58,752 bases of DNA, from the NCBI GenBank assembly GCA_027487575.1, contig JAIYDJ010000032.1, forward strand, positions 1 through 58,752. The letters are read 5' to 3'. A model generated the notes under the pieces. The model ran no database searches. It had not been told where the DNA came from and saw nothing but the letters and a program-made list of their open reading frames with translations. This document shows positions 34,683-43,441 of this stretch, one piece after another. Numbering within the stretch: position 1 is the stretch's first letter; each line of letters opens with the position of its first letter. Origin of the DNA: Rhodobacter sp. Lineage in GTDB: Bacteria; Pseudomonadota; Alphaproteobacteria; Rhodobacterales; Rhodobacteraceae. A program made the translations under genes and the position numbers.

Positions 34683-35495
34683 ATGCCAACCGAACCCCGC
34701 CCGCGCGGCCGCCCCAAGGCCTTTGCCGACAAGACCGACCAGAACACGGTGCAGGCGCTGGACCGCGCGCTGGACCTGATGAGCAGGCTTGCCGCCACAC
34801 CGGGGCGCACCCTGTCGGACCTTGCGGCGGATGCAGGATTGCCGGTGGCCACGGTGTTCCGGGCGCTGGCCACCCTTCAGGCACATGGCATGGTCGAATC
34901 CGAAGAGCCGGGGCAGTTCTGGCACATCGGGCCGGGTGCCTTCCGCATCGGATCGGCCTTCCTGCGCCGCACGAAGGTGGTCGAACGCGCGCGTCAGCCG
35001 ATGGACCAGTTGATGCGCGACACGGGCGAAACGGCAAATCTGGGCATCGAATCGGGCGACGAAGTGCTGTTTCTGGCTCAGGTCGAAACCACCAACGCGA
35101 TCCGGGCCTTCTTTCCGCCGGGCACGCTGGCACCGATGCATGTGTCGGGCATCGGCAAGGCTCTGCTGGCGTGGTACCCCGAGGAAAAGGTGGCGGGCAT
35201 CCTGACGCGAAAGGGCACGCCCGGCTTTACCTCGCTGTCGCTGTCGGCCTCGTCCTTGCGCCGCGATCTGATGCGGACCCGCGAGCGGGGATTTGCCATC
35301 GACGATCAGGAACGCAACGAGGGAATGCGCTGTGTCGCGGCCCCGGTGTTCAATGCGCAGGGCGAACCTGTGGCGGGCCTGTCGGTGTCGGGACCCGCCT
35401 TCCGGATGGGCCTGTCAGAGGCGACGCGCTTTGGCTCGCTTGTCCGCGCCGCCGCCGACAAGGTCACGGCGGCAACCGGGGGCTTGCAACCCTAG
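34683..35495 (+). CDS. bhcR: IclR-family regulator of the beta-hydroxyaspartate cycle
   Basis: 270 residues from ATG 34683 (AGGAAAAG before it); in-frame upstream starts fall inside the promoter region. The N-terminal winged helix (TVQALDRALDLMSRLAATPGRTLSDLA, then PVATVFRALATL) and C-terminal IclR effector domain (HVSGIGKALLAW, EGMRCVAAPVFN) are visible. In Paracoccus BhcR responds to glyoxylate and controls bhcABCD. Divergent placement supports the same role here. Confidence 0.92.
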   Translation: MPTEPRPRGRPKAFADKTDQNTVQALDRALDLMSRLAATPGRTLSDLAADAGLPVATVFRALATLQAHGMVESEEPGQFWHIGPGAFRIGSAFLRRTKVVERARQPMDQLMRDTGETANLGIESGDEVLFLAQVETTNAIRAFFPPGTLAPMHVSGIGKALLAWYPEEKVAGILTRKGTPGFTSLSLSASSLRRDLMRTRERGFAIDDQERNEGMRCVAAPVFNAQGEPVAGLSVSGPAFRMGLSEATRFGSLVRAAADKVTAATGGLQP

Positions 35496-35511
35496 CCCTG
35501 CAACCGGGACG

Positions 35512-36129
35512 TCAGGCAGATGTCGCCCTCGCGTGGACATGCGCCACCAGATCATCTGCAAGTCCCAGCCGCACGGCCAATCCGGCCAGATAGTCGTTGA
35601 CCGTCGCCCGCCGGGGGTCGGTCACCAGAAGCGAGGCTGTATAGATTTCTACCGCTTCGGGGTGCGACCGCGCCAGCCCGGCAATCCGGTTCACGTCAAT
35701 CCCCGAGTTCAGCTCTGCTGCGATCAGGGCCTGCGCATCGGGGTCCAACCCCAGACGGGCCAGTTGCGTGTCCAGCATCCGCCGTTTCGCCGGGGTCAGG
35801 CAGCCGTCTGCCTTGGCCGCCGCCACCATCGCCTGCAGAAGGCGTTCGGCAAAACATTCATCCATTTCGAAATCGGGTTGCGCGAAAGGCTGCTCCGGCC
35901 GGTCCGGATCGGTGGCGCATCCGGCCTGCCAGTCGGTCCAGGCCTTGCACGCCACGCCGCAGATCAGGTCTGCCCCGCTGGTCCGCAGGCCGACCACCTG
36001 TTGCGCCTCGCCGGAAACCAGAACGCACAGAACCCTGCCAAGCGCCCCCTTGGCGCAACCGCACACCGCTGCGGGCCGGAGCGCCGGGTCGCGGGGAAGA
36101 CTGTCGAGCAGCCAGTTCGCCTGTGTCAT
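35512..36129 (-). CDS. TerB-like (DUF533) protein
   Basis: 205 residues from ATG 36129. The C-terminal ~120 residues (MVAAAKADGCLTPAKRRML...AALNS, then TDPRRATVNDYLAGLAVRLGL) fit the TerB/DUF533 helical domain with its acidic motif AAKADG. The N-terminal half contains five cysteines but is not a recognised domain. No membrane segment is visible. The function is unknown; the gene is convergent with bhcR. Confidence 0.7.
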   Translation of the reverse strand: MTQANWLLDSLPRDPALRPAAVCGCAKGALGRVLCVLVSGEAQQVVGLRTSGADLICGVACKAWTDWQAGCATDPDRPEQPFAQPDFEMDECFAERLLQAMVAAAKADGCLTPAKRRMLDTQLARLGLDPDAQALIAAELNSGIDVNRIAGLARSHPEAVEIYTASLLVTDPRRATVNDYLAGLAVRLGLADDLVAHVHARATSA

Positions 36130-36270
36130 GCTGCGCCCTCCTTGTGGTCTTCGGCGCATATGGGAAGCATGCCCGCCCCCGACAAGGCGGCGCAATGATC
36201 ACGCCGCGTCGGAAACGGAGTGGACTTTGCCATGGGTCCGACCTTCACTGCGCCAAGCCAGAGGTTCCAG

Positions 36271-37452
36271 ATGAAGATCACCCGCATCCGCGCCACCCCC
36301 GTCCTGATCCCGCTGGAGGCCCCGTATGTCTGGTCCTATGGTGTGCTGGACGGCTTCACCAAATGCGTGGTCGAGGTGGAAACCGGCGATGGCCTAACCG
36401 GGATCGCCGAGGCGCCCAGTGCGGCGGCAGCGCGTCTGATCGACGGCTTCTCGCCGCTGCTGGTGGGGGGTGATCCACTGGACATCGCCGGGCTGGAGCG
36501 CCGGGTGCTGCCGTCGATGCCCGCCGCGCATTCGGTCACCGACTACGGCCTGCGCGCGGCCTGGGGGGCGGTCGAGATTGCCCTGTGGGACCTGCGCGGC
36601 AAGCTGTGGGGTCAACCGGTGGCGAACCTTCTGGGCGGGATTCATCGACGGCGCATCCCGTTCACCGACTATTTCGGATACCGCCTGCCCGGCGATGGCG
36701 TTCCGGGCGAGGCGAGCGTGCAGGACATTGTGGACTCCTGCCTTGCGCTGCGTTCGGCGCACGGCACGACATGGTTCGAGGGCAAGATCAGCGACCCCGA
36801 CCTGCGCGCCAACATCACCCTTCTGGCCGCGCTGCGCGATGCGCTGGGACCGGACGCGATGCTGCGGATCGACAGCAATCAGGCATTTTCGCTGCCCTCG
36901 GCCACCTATCTGGCCCCGGCCTTTCAGGAACTGGGCGTGCGCAACTGGGAAGACCCCACCGCCGACTGGACCCAGATACGCAAACTGCGCGCGCATACGA
37001 CGATCCCGTTTTCGAGCCACAACACCGACATCGCCAAGGCGGGCAACTATGGAGTGCCCGACGCCATCGTGTCGGATGTGGCGGGTCTTGGCGGGTTCGG
37101 GGCCATGATGCGGTTCGTGTCGGGCTGTCAGGCGCATGGCATCGACTTCTGGTGCTATTCGGGCGGATCGGGGCTTGAGACGGCCGCCTTCTTGCACGCC
37201 TGCGCCGCCCATCCGCACATCCGCGAACCGAACCAGTCGCTGCTGCGATGGCAGCCGTTCGACGTGATCGCGGAAGGCCCGTTCAGCCCGAAGGACAACC
37301 ATCTGGACCTGCCGCCCGGCCCCGGCCTTGGCGTGACGCTGGACCCCGAACGTCTGGCCTTCGCCGCGCGGTTGCTGGTGGAACGCGGGGCCCCGAACAA
37401 ATACCACGATCCCGCCGCGCCGGGCGTGATGCGGCGGTTGCCGCTGGTCTGA
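36271..37452 (+). CDS. Enolase-superfamily enzyme, mandelate racemase/muconate lactonizing type
   Basis: 393 residues from ATG 36271. The capping domain is followed by the barrel with metal-ligand motifs LRIDSNQAF (Asp near 203), NWEDPTADW (Glu near 228) and DAIVSDVAGLGG (Asp near 265), and the general-base lysine in FEGKISDPD. The SSHNTD loop is like that of glucarate dehydratase-type members. It probably dehydrates or epimerises a sugar acid; the substrate cannot be named. It lies 58 bases before the CoA-transferase on the same strand. Confidence 0.85.
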   Translation: MKITRIRATPVLIPLEAPYVWSYGVLDGFTKCVVEVETGDGLTGIAEAPSAAAARLIDGFSPLLVGGDPLDIAGLERRVLPSMPAAHSVTDYGLRAAWGAVEIALWDLRGKLWGQPVANLLGGIHRRRIPFTDYFGYRLPGDGVPGEASVQDIVDSCLALRSAHGTTWFEGKISDPDLRANITLLAALRDALGPDAMLRIDSNQAFSLPSATYLAPAFQELGVRNWEDPTADWTQIRKLRAHTTIPFSSHNTDIAKAGNYGVPDAIVSDVAGLGGFGAMMRFVSGCQAHGIDFWCYSGGSGLETAAFLHACAAHPHIREPNQSLLRWQPFDVIAEGPFSPKDNHLDLPPGPGLGVTLDPERLAFAARLLVERGAPNKYHDPAAPGVMRRLPLV

Positions 37453-37510
37453 CCCCTTTCCAAACCCCTGCCCGACGTGTCTAGTAAGGCAAAACAGACG
37501 GGGACATTTC

Positions 37511-38854
37511 ATGCAGACGCGCAAATCCGCCCAGCCCGCCCGCACCATCACGCCGGCCGAGGCGGCGGCTCTGGTGCAGTCCGGCATGTGGATCGACTAT
37601 TGTTCGGGAATTCTGCAGCCCGATGTGTTCGACGCGGCGCTGGCCGCCGACAAGGATCGGTTGCGCGACGTTAAGATTCGGTCGACCCTGACGACTCGCC
37701 CCCGCGCCGTGCTGGAACAGGACCCCGAGGGCGCGCATTTCCACAGCCTGTCGTTGCACTTTTCCGGCTATGACAGGCGCATGCACGATGCGGGGCGCAC
37801 CAGCTATCTGCCGGTCAACCTTGGCGAAGTGCCGGACTACTATCGCCGCTTCATTCCGCCCGTGGATATCCTGATCCTGAAGACCTGCCGGATGGATGCC
37901 GACGGCATGTTCAACTTCTCGGGGCTGAACCTGTGGCACCGCGAAATCGTGCTGCGCGCGAAATGCGTGATCGTCGAGGTGACCGACGGCCTGCCCTATG
38001 CGCATGGCCCCGACAATGGCGTGCATGTGTCCGAGGTGGACTACATTCTGGAAGGCGACAACAGCCCGGCCACCGAACTGCCCAACCCGCCCGGCACCGA
38101 GGTGGACCGCGCGGTGGCGCATCTGATCAGCGACGAGATCGAGGACGGCGCCTGCCTGCAGATCGGCATCGGCGGGATGCCCAACGCGGTGTGCAGCGAG
38201 CTTTTGCATTCGACCGCGCGCGATCTGGGGGTGCACACCGAAATGCTGACCGACGGGATCGTTGACTTGTACAGGGCGGGCCGCATCAACGGGTCGCGCA
38301 AGACGCTGATGCCGGGGAAGGTCGTCTATTCCTTCGCGCTGGGATCGCGCAAACTGTATGACGCGATTGACCGGAATCCCGATTTTGCCGCCTGCCCGGT
38401 GGATTTCACCAACCTGCCGCACAACATCATGCAAAACGACCGGGTGGTGTCGATCAACAACACCACGCAGATCGACCTTCAGGGCCAGTGCGCCTCGGAG
38501 TCGGACGGCTTCCGCCACATCTCGGGCACCGGGGGGCAGTTGCAGTTCGTGCGTGGGGCCTATGCCTCGAAGGGCGGCAAATCGTTCATCTGCCTGTCAT
38601 CGACCTATTCGAAACGCGGCGAGCCGAAAAGCCGGATCGTGCTGTCCCTGACCCCCGGAAACATCGTGACCACGCCGCGCAGCGACGTGATGTATGTCGT
38701 GACCGAATACGGGATGGTGAACCTGAAGGGAAAATCGGTGCCGGAACGGGCGCTGGCGCTGATATCGATCGCGCATCCCGACTTTCGCGAAGGGCTGATG
38801 CGGCAGGCCCACGAAAACCGCATCCTGCCGCGCGGCTTTACCTTTGCCACATGA
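37511..38854 (+). CDS. Acetyl-CoA hydrolase/transferase family protein (4-hydroxybutyrate/butyrate CoA-transferase-like)
   Basis: 447 residues. Motifs of class I CoA-transferases are present: GIGGMPNAV near residue 220, the catalytic-Glu region ISGTGGQLQFVRGA near 335 and the C-terminal GMVNLKGKS. It would move CoA between acetyl-CoA and a short carboxylate. It could be co-transcribed with the enolase-superfamily gene and ends at a strong bidirectional terminator. Confidence 0.87.
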   Translation: MQTRKSAQPARTITPAEAAALVQSGMWIDYCSGILQPDVFDAALAADKDRLRDVKIRSTLTTRPRAVLEQDPEGAHFHSLSLHFSGYDRRMHDAGRTSYLPVNLGEVPDYYRRFIPPVDILILKTCRMDADGMFNFSGLNLWHREIVLRAKCVIVEVTDGLPYAHGPDNGVHVSEVDYILEGDNSPATELPNPPGTEVDRAVAHLISDEIEDGACLQIGIGGMPNAVCSELLHSTARDLGVHTEMLTDGIVDLYRAGRINGSRKTLMPGKVVYSFALGSRKLYDAIDRNPDFAACPVDFTNLPHNIMQNDRVVSINNTTQIDLQGQCASESDGFRHISGTGGQLQFVRGAYASKGGKSFICLSSTYSKRGEPKSRIVLSLTPGNIVTTPRSDVMYVVTEYGMVNLKGKSVPERALALISIAHPDFREGLMRQAHENRILPRGFTFAT

Positions 38855-38857
38855 AAA

Positions 38858-38885
38858 GGCGGCCCTTCCGTCGGGAAAGGCCGCC
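38858..38885. terminator. Bidirectional hairpin terminator
   Basis: GGCGGCCCTTCC-GTC-GGGAAAGGCCGCC with one mismatch in the stem, between the convergent ends of the CoA-transferase and the YciF-type gene. A-run before it (AAAA) and no T-run after. Confidence 0.75.
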
Positions 38886-38905
38886 CCATCCAGACTCGCG
38901 TCCGA

Positions 38906-39409
38906 TCAGGCTGCTTCGGCCTGCATCGCGCGCTCGTTGATCCCGGCGTCGGCCAGGCTGGTCAGCGCCTCGTCGGTCGCGGTTTCTTCGGCAAGGGTCT
39001 GCTTCAGAAGGTCCGCAGCTTCGGTCATGCCCAGCATTTCGGCCCAGCGGGCCAGCGTGCCGTAGCGCGCCATCTCGTAGTGCTCGACCGCCTGCGCGGC
39101 TGCAACCAGACCGGCGTCCAGCGCGGGCAGGCCCTTCATGGTTTCCATGATCTCTTCGCCTTCTTCGACGATGCCGTCGATGGCCGGGCAGGTCTTGCCC
39201 TGGGCGCGCTTGCCCAGGAGTTCGAACACCTGCTGCAGCCGCTCGATCTGGACTTCGGTTTCCTGACGGTGGGTATCAAGGGCGGTGCGCAGTTCTTCGG
39301 ACTGGGCAGCCTTCATCATCTTGGGCAAGGCGCGGACAATCTTGCGTTCGGCGTAGTAGATGTCCTTGAGCGTGTCGAGGAAGAGGTCTTCCAGCATTTT
39401 CTGTTTCAT
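38906..39409 (-). CDS. YciE/YciF-type ferritin-like protein (DUF892)
   Basis: 167 residues from ATG 39409 (GGAG six bases before). A four-helix ferritin-like chain with the DUF892 hallmark LFLDTLKDIYYAERKIVRALPKM and later AVEHYEMARYGTL and AEETATDEALT, whose Glu and His can bind a di-iron centre. Such proteins accumulate in general stress. A GGAAC-N16-GGTT promoter lies 44-68 bases upstream, matching the promoters of the repair and sigma-factor genes nearby. Confidence 0.92.
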   Translation of the reverse strand: MKQKMLEDLFLDTLKDIYYAERKIVRALPKMMKAAQSEELRTALDTHRQETEVQIERLQQVFELLGKRAQGKTCPAIDGIVEEGEEIMETMKGLPALDAGLVAAAQAVEHYEMARYGTLARWAEMLGMTEAADLLKQTLAEETATDEALTSLADAGINERAMQAEAA

Positions 39410-39452
39410 GTCCGGCTCCATTGGTGGTGTGCCCGGGACGGGCTGCCTCAGT

Positions 39453-39477
39453 AACCCGCGATCCGGCAAATCGTTCC
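39453..39477 (-). promoter_or_regulatory. EcfG-type promoter upstream of the YciF-type gene
   Basis: Minus strand: GGAAC (39477-39473), 16-base spacer, GGTT (39456-39453). The alphaproteobacterial general-stress consensus is GGAAC-N16/17-CGTT, so one base differs in the -10. The distance to the start is 44 bases. Confidence 0.6.
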
Positions 39478-39561
39478 GTTGCAGCACCGGCGCGAAGACG
39501 GGTTGCACAGCGGCGCGGCACCGCGCACAAGTGCGCTGCGCGGTGGCGGACAGGGGGGATC

Positions 39562-40110
39562 ATGGGGTCTGCGTTCGATGCCGGACAGTCCGCACCCGAC
39601 CTTGCGCGGCGTCTGATCGGGGCGCGGCTGGTGGTACGCGGCGCGGGCGGGATCGTGGTGGAAACCGAAGCCTATACCCGCGACGACCCCGCATCGCACA
39701 GCCACCGCGGGCCCACCCCGCGCAACGCGGCGATGTTCGGGCCTGCGGGGCACGCCTATGTCTACCGTTCCTACGGGATACACCTGTGCCTGAACGTGGT
39801 CGCAGCGCCAGGCGAGGCGGTTCTGATCCGCGCGCTGCAGCCGTTGACCGGCGTGGACCTGATGATGCAGCGCCGGGGGCGGCAGGGCCTGCGCCAGTTG
39901 TGTGCGGGGCCGGGCAGGCTGGGTCAGGCGCTGGGTCTGACACTGGATGACAACGGCCGGCCGTTCGGCGGCCCGGACCTGTGGCTGTTCCTGCCGGGAA
40001 GCGTGCCGGAAAACGTCATCGCGGGACCCCGGATCGGCATAACCCGCGCGACCGAGTTGCTGTGGAGGTTCGGGCTGGCCGGGTCACCCTGGCTGAGCCG
40101 GCGGTTCTGA
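39562..40110 (+). CDS. DNA-3-methyladenine glycosylase (AAG/MPG family)
   Basis: 182 residues from ATG 39562 (AGGGGGG before it). Family motifs are LARRLIGARLVV, VVETEAYTRDDPASHS with the catalytic Glu near residue 38, and AAMFGPAGHAYVYRSYGIHLCLNVV. It excises alkylated purines to start base-excision repair. It fits with the Ku/LigD repair genes 3-6 kb downstream. The chain is shorter than the eukaryotic enzyme but normal for bacteria. Confidence 0.92.
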   Translation: MGSAFDAGQSAPDLARRLIGARLVVRGAGGIVVETEAYTRDDPASHSHRGPTPRNAAMFGPAGHAYVYRSYGIHLCLNVVAAPGEAVLIRALQPLTGVDLMMQRRGRQGLRQLCAGPGRLGQALGLTLDDNGRPFGGPDLWLFLPGSVPENVIAGPRIGITRATELLWRFGLAGSPWLSRRF

Positions 40111-40114
40111 CAGG

Positions 40115-40324
40115 CTATTCCGGGTCCGACGATGACCCCGCCGCCACCGATTGCAGCGCGTTCGACAACTGCCGTGCAAGGTCGGTGATCGTCTGCGGAA
40201 CCGGCTCGCGGACAATGCTTTCCATCAGGGTTATGGCGGCGACATCCAACAGCAGGTCCGGATCGGAAGAGGGTACAACCGCAGCGGTCAGCGGCAGGTC
40301 CGCCGAAGGTGGCGCTTTGTTCAT
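40115..40324 (-). CDS. NepR-like small protein, candidate anti-sigma factor
   Basis: 69 residues, ATG at 40324. It ends five bases from the convergent glycosylase stop. Third-base GC bias is like that of real genes. Residues 33-53 (LMESIVREPVPQ then TITDLARQL) line up with the NepR core (VYDEVVNEPVPDRFLDLLRQL pattern): the EPVP turn and the D-L-x-R-Q-L helix are shared. NepR binds the EcfG sigma factor and blocks it until phosphorylated PhyR removes it. An EcfG-like sigma gene lies 5.6 kb away. No strong ribosome binding site is seen, and it is too short to be certain. Confidence 0.5.
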   Translation of the reverse strand: MNKAPPSADLPLTAAVVPSSDPDLLLDVAAITLMESIVREPVPQTITDLARQLSNALQSVAAGSSSDPE

Positions 40325-40548
40325 TCCCGGTTCCCGATCATCAAAGGGCGTATATTTGTCCTAACGCAGATTGCGGTTCTGTCAAACCTTCGCGTCCCGC
40401 GCGGAAAAAAATGCAATCCGGACGTGTGTTCTTCGGCACCCATTCAATCATTTCTCTCCTTCCCGGCGTTGAAGGGCTGGTCGCGAGAATGTGCGAAACA
40501 AATCGCGCCTTGCGCGGTTGTGCGTTCGATCCTGTTGGAAAGGCCATC

Positions 40549-41208
40549 ATGACACATTCAACCTCGTCCAAATCGCAGCGCACTGCCGCCCTGCTGGTGG
40601 CGGCGGCCGTTCTGGCCGTGACGGTGATGGGGGTGCGGTCCGCGACTGCGGCCCGTCCCCAGCTCCAACCAGACAGCGCCCCAGCGCGCACGTCAAAACG
40701 ATCGCAGCCCGGCCGTTACTCCGTGACCGGGCGCACCGTCCTGATCAACCGCCCCCGGCAAGAGGTCTATGACTTCTGGCGCGATGCCGCGAACCTGCCC
40801 CAGTTCATGGAGGATTTGGAGTCAGTGGAAGTCCTGCCGTCCGATGACGGCACGGCGACCGGCACCAAGACCCGCTGGACCTCGCGCAACGCCATCGGCG
40901 GGCTGGAAAGCGTCGACATCAGCATCGTGCATGACATGCCCGGCGAGATGATTGCCTGGAAATCGGCCGATGGCGCGATGGTCGACACGCGCGGCAAGGT
41001 GACGTTCAGCAACGCCGCCGAAGGCCGCGGGACCATCGTCACCGCAATCCAGAGCCATGCCGCGCCCGGAGGGATGGTCGGAAACGCGCTGGCAAAACTG
41101 TGGTCGGGCGACCCGGCGCTGCAGATGCGCCATGCGCTGAAACGGCTGAAAATGTTGCTCGAAACCGGTGAGATCGCAACCGTCGGCCACGATGCCCCCA
41201 AAACCTGA
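40549..41208 (+). CDS. SRPBCC (polyketide cyclase/dehydrase-like) exported protein
   Basis: 219 residues from ATG 40549 (GGAAAGG before it). An N-terminal membrane/signal segment (residues 13-35) precedes an SRPBCC/START-like domain: TVLINRPRQEVYDFWRDAANLPQFM, then IAWKSADGAMVDTRGKVTF. This 'cyclase' family binds hydrophobic ligands. It is followed after 12 bases by the zinc-dependent alcohol dehydrogenase, a pairing often seen in stress regulons. A weak GAAAC-N16-GGTT match (40495-40519) lies 30 bases upstream. Confidence 0.8.
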   Translation: MTHSTSSKSQRTAALLVAAAVLAVTVMGVRSATAARPQLQPDSAPARTSKRSQPGRYSVTGRTVLINRPRQEVYDFWRDAANLPQFMEDLESVEVLPSDDGTATGTKTRWTSRNAIGGLESVDISIVHDMPGEMIAWKSADGAMVDTRGKVTFSNAAEGRGTIVTAIQSHAAPGGMVGNALAKLWSGDPALQMRHALKRLKMLLETGEIATVGHDAPKT

Positions 41209-41220
41209 AGGAGCCCGCAC

Positions 41221-42411
41221 ATGCGCGCAGTAACCTGGCACGGCAAACATGATGTCCGCGTCGAAACCGTTCCCGACCCCCGCATCCTGAACCCGCGTGA
41301 CGCCATCATCGAGGTGACATCGACCGCCATCTGCGGATCGGACGTACACCTGTATGATGGCGTGGTGCCGGGGATGCAGAAGGGCGACATCCTGGGTCAC
41401 GAGTTCATGGGCCGGGTGGTCGAGGTCGGCGCCGACAGCACGCTGAACGTCGGCGAACGGGTGGTCGTGCCTTTCACCATCTCTTGTGGCAGTTGCTTTT
41501 TCTGCCAAAAGACGCAGTTTTCGGCCTGCGACAATTCCAATCCGGTGTCCGCGCAGGACGCGACCGAAGCCAGCTATGGCCATGCCCTGAGCGGGCTTTT
41601 CGGCTATACGCATCTGACCGGCGGCTATCCGGGCGGTCAGGCCGAATATGTTCGCGTGCCGTTTTCCGACGTGGGGCCCATCGTGATTCCCGACGGGTTC
41701 GAGGATGATACGGTCCTCTTTCTGTCCGATATCCTGCCCACCGGCTGGATGGCCGCCGAGAATGCCGAGATCGAGCCGGGTGACACGGTGGCGGTCTGGG
41801 GCTGCGGGCCGGTGGGGCTGTTCGCGATCCAGAGCGCGCTGCTGATGGGGGCCGAAACGGTGATCGCCATCGACCACTATCCGAACCGGCTGCAACTGGC
41901 CCGCGGTCTGGGTGCCAAGATCATCGACTATTCGCAGACCCGGGTCAGCGAGGCGCTGATGGAAATGACGGGCGGCCTTGGCCCGGATGCGGTCATCGAC
42001 GCGGTCGGGATGGAAAGCCATGGCTTTGCGCCCGACCGCCTGCTGGACCGCGCCAAGCAGGCGGTGGGGCTGGGCGTCGACAGTGCGCACGCGCTGCGCG
42101 AGGCGATCTATGCCTGCCGCAAGGGCGGCCGCGTGTCGGTCCCCGGCGTGTATGGCGGGTTTTCCGACAGCTTTCCCACCGGCGCGCTGATGCAGAAGGG
42201 GCTGACGCTGCGGTCCGGACAGACGCATGTGCAGCGGTACTCCAAAGAGCTTCTGCACCGCATCGCGGACGGCGAGATCGACACGACCTTCCTGATCAGC
42301 CACCGCCTGCCGCTGGAAGAAGCCGCGACCGGGTATCACAACTTTGCCTTCAATCAGAACGACTGGACCAAGGTGGTGCTGAAAACGCCGGCGTCGGGCT
42401 GGTCTGCCTGA
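41221..42411 (+). CDS. Zinc-dependent alcohol dehydrogenase
   Basis: 396 residues. Medium-chain dehydrogenase with catalytic-zinc residues in [14 protein letters not shown] and GHEFMG, structural-zinc cysteines CGSCFFC...C, and the nucleotide-binding [11 protein letters not shown] near residue 190. It resembles the glutathione-independent formaldehyde dehydrogenase-like group. It is in an operon with the SRPBCC gene and is followed by a hairpin. The substrate is unknown. Confidence 0.9.
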   Translation: MRAVTWHGKHDVRVETVPDPRILNPRDAIIEVTSTAICGSDVHLYDGVVPGMQKGDILGHEFMGRVVEVGADSTLNVGERVVVPFTISCGSCFFCQKTQFSACDNSNPVSAQDATEASYGHALSGLFGYTHLTGGYPGGQAEYVRVPFSDVGPIVIPDGFEDDTVLFLSDILPTGWMAAENAEIEPGDTVAVWGCGPVGLFAIQSALLMGAETVIAIDHYPNRLQLARGLGAKIIDYSQTRVSEALMEMTGGLGPDAVIDAVGMESHGFAPDRLLDRAKQAVGLGVDSAHALREAIYACRKGGRVSVPGVYGGFSDSFPTGALMQKGLTLRSGQTHVQRYSKELLHRIADGEIDTTFLISHRLPLEEAATGYHNFAFNQNDWTKVVLKTPASGWSA

Positions 42412-42417
42412 AGGGAC

Positions 42418-42435
42418 CCGCACCCTTCGGTGCGG
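42418..42435 (+). terminator. Hairpin after the alcohol dehydrogenase gene
   Basis: CCGCACC-CTTC-GGTGCGG, a perfect 7-bp stem with a CTTC tetraloop, seven bases after the stop. There is no T-run, so the terminating strength is uncertain. Confidence 0.65.
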
Positions 42436-42530
42436 ACATCGGGCTGGATCAGGGGGCGGAAATGCCCCCCGTAACGGGCTGTTTTGTCAGGGGGCCGGAA
42501 CCGGCCCTCCTGCGCCATTTTGTATCACTT

Positions 42531-42555
42531 GGAACCGGAATGGCGCGATGCAGTT
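42531..42555 (+). promoter_or_regulatory. EcfG-type promoter upstream of ku
   Basis: GGAAC (42531-42535), 16-base spacer, AGTT (42552-42555), 32 bases before the ku ATG. The same -35 and spacing occur before the sigma factor and MetOD1-type genes. It overlaps an upstream in-frame ATG at 42548, which argues that ku starts at 42587. Confidence 0.65.
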
Positions 42556-42586
42556 TTGGTGGTGGGGTTATCTGGAGTGGGCAGGC

Positions 42587-43438
42587 ATGGCATCTCGCGC
42601 GGTTTGGAAGGGGCAGTTGCGGCTTTCGCTCGTCTCCATCGCGGTCGAGGTGCACAGCGCCACGCAATCGGGCGCGCGGGTCTCGTTTCGCCAGATCCAC
42701 GGGCCTTCCGGGCAGCGCGTACGCTATGACAAGACGGTGCCCGGCATCGGCACCATCAAGTCGTCCGACATCCTGAGCGGGTATGAACTGGGTGACGACA
42801 CCTATCTGCTGATCGAGCCGACCGAGATCGACGCGATCAAGCTGGAGACGAAAAAGACGTTCGAACTGGTGCAGTTCGTCGACACCGCCGACATCTCTCC
42901 GCTTTACTATGACAAGCCCTACTACATCGTTCCGACCGACGATCTGGCCGAAGATGCCTACCGCGTCGTACGCGATGCACTGCGCAAAAGCGGCAAGGTG
43001 GGTCTGGGGCAGTTGACGATGCGCGGGCGCGAGCATCTGTGCGCGGTGCGGCCCTGCGGCGACGGTCTGCTGATGGAAACGCTTTACTATGCCGACGAAG
43101 TGCGAGCCGCCGAACCGCTGTTTGCCAGCATCGAGGATGATCCCGCCGACGAGGATCTTCTGTCGGTGGCGACGCAACTGATCGACCGCAAGACGGCCCC
43201 GTTCGATCCGGCCGTCTTCAAGGACCGTTACGACCTTGCCCTGCGCGCGATGATCGACGCCAAGAAGGCCAACCGCAAGACACCGCGCACCACCGTGGCG
43301 GATGGCGGCGAACGGCCGAAGGGCGCGAATGTGGTCGACCTGATGCAGGCGCTGCAGGACAGCCTGAAGGCCGACGGCAAGGAAGCCGGGGCCGTCAAGA
43401 AACACCCGGCGCGAAAGCCGCGCGCCAAGGCAGGTTAA
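42587..43438 (+). CDS. ku: Ku protein (non-homologous end joining)
   Basis: 283 residues from ATG 42587; MASRAVWKGQLRLSLVSIAVEVHSA is the usual Ku start. The upstream in-frame ATG at 42548 adds a Trp-rich stretch that falls on the promoter. The Ku beta-barrel core covers residues ~1-240 and the tail is Lys/Ala-rich, as in bacterial Ku proteins that bind DNA ends and recruit LigD. ligD follows after three bases. Expression probably follows the general stress response through the promoter at 42531. Confidence 0.95.
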   Translation: MASRAVWKGQLRLSLVSIAVEVHSATQSGARVSFRQIHGPSGQRVRYDKTVPGIGTIKSSDILSGYELGDDTYLLIEPTEIDAIKLETKKTFELVQFVDTADISPLYYDKPYYIVPTDDLAEDAYRVVRDALRKSGKVGLGQLTMRGREHLCAVRPCGDGLLMETLYYADEVRAAEPLFASIEDDPADEDLLSVATQLIDRKTAPFDPAVFKDRYDLALRAMIDAKKANRKTPRTTVADGGERPKGANVVDLMQALQDSLKADGKEAGAVKKHPARKPRAKAG

Positions 43439-43441
43439 GCC

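Noticed and set aside
42497..42521. A second GGAAC before ku as an EcfG promoter
   Set aside because: At spacing 16 or 17 it is followed by TTTT, not NGTT; the GGAAC at 42531 fits better.
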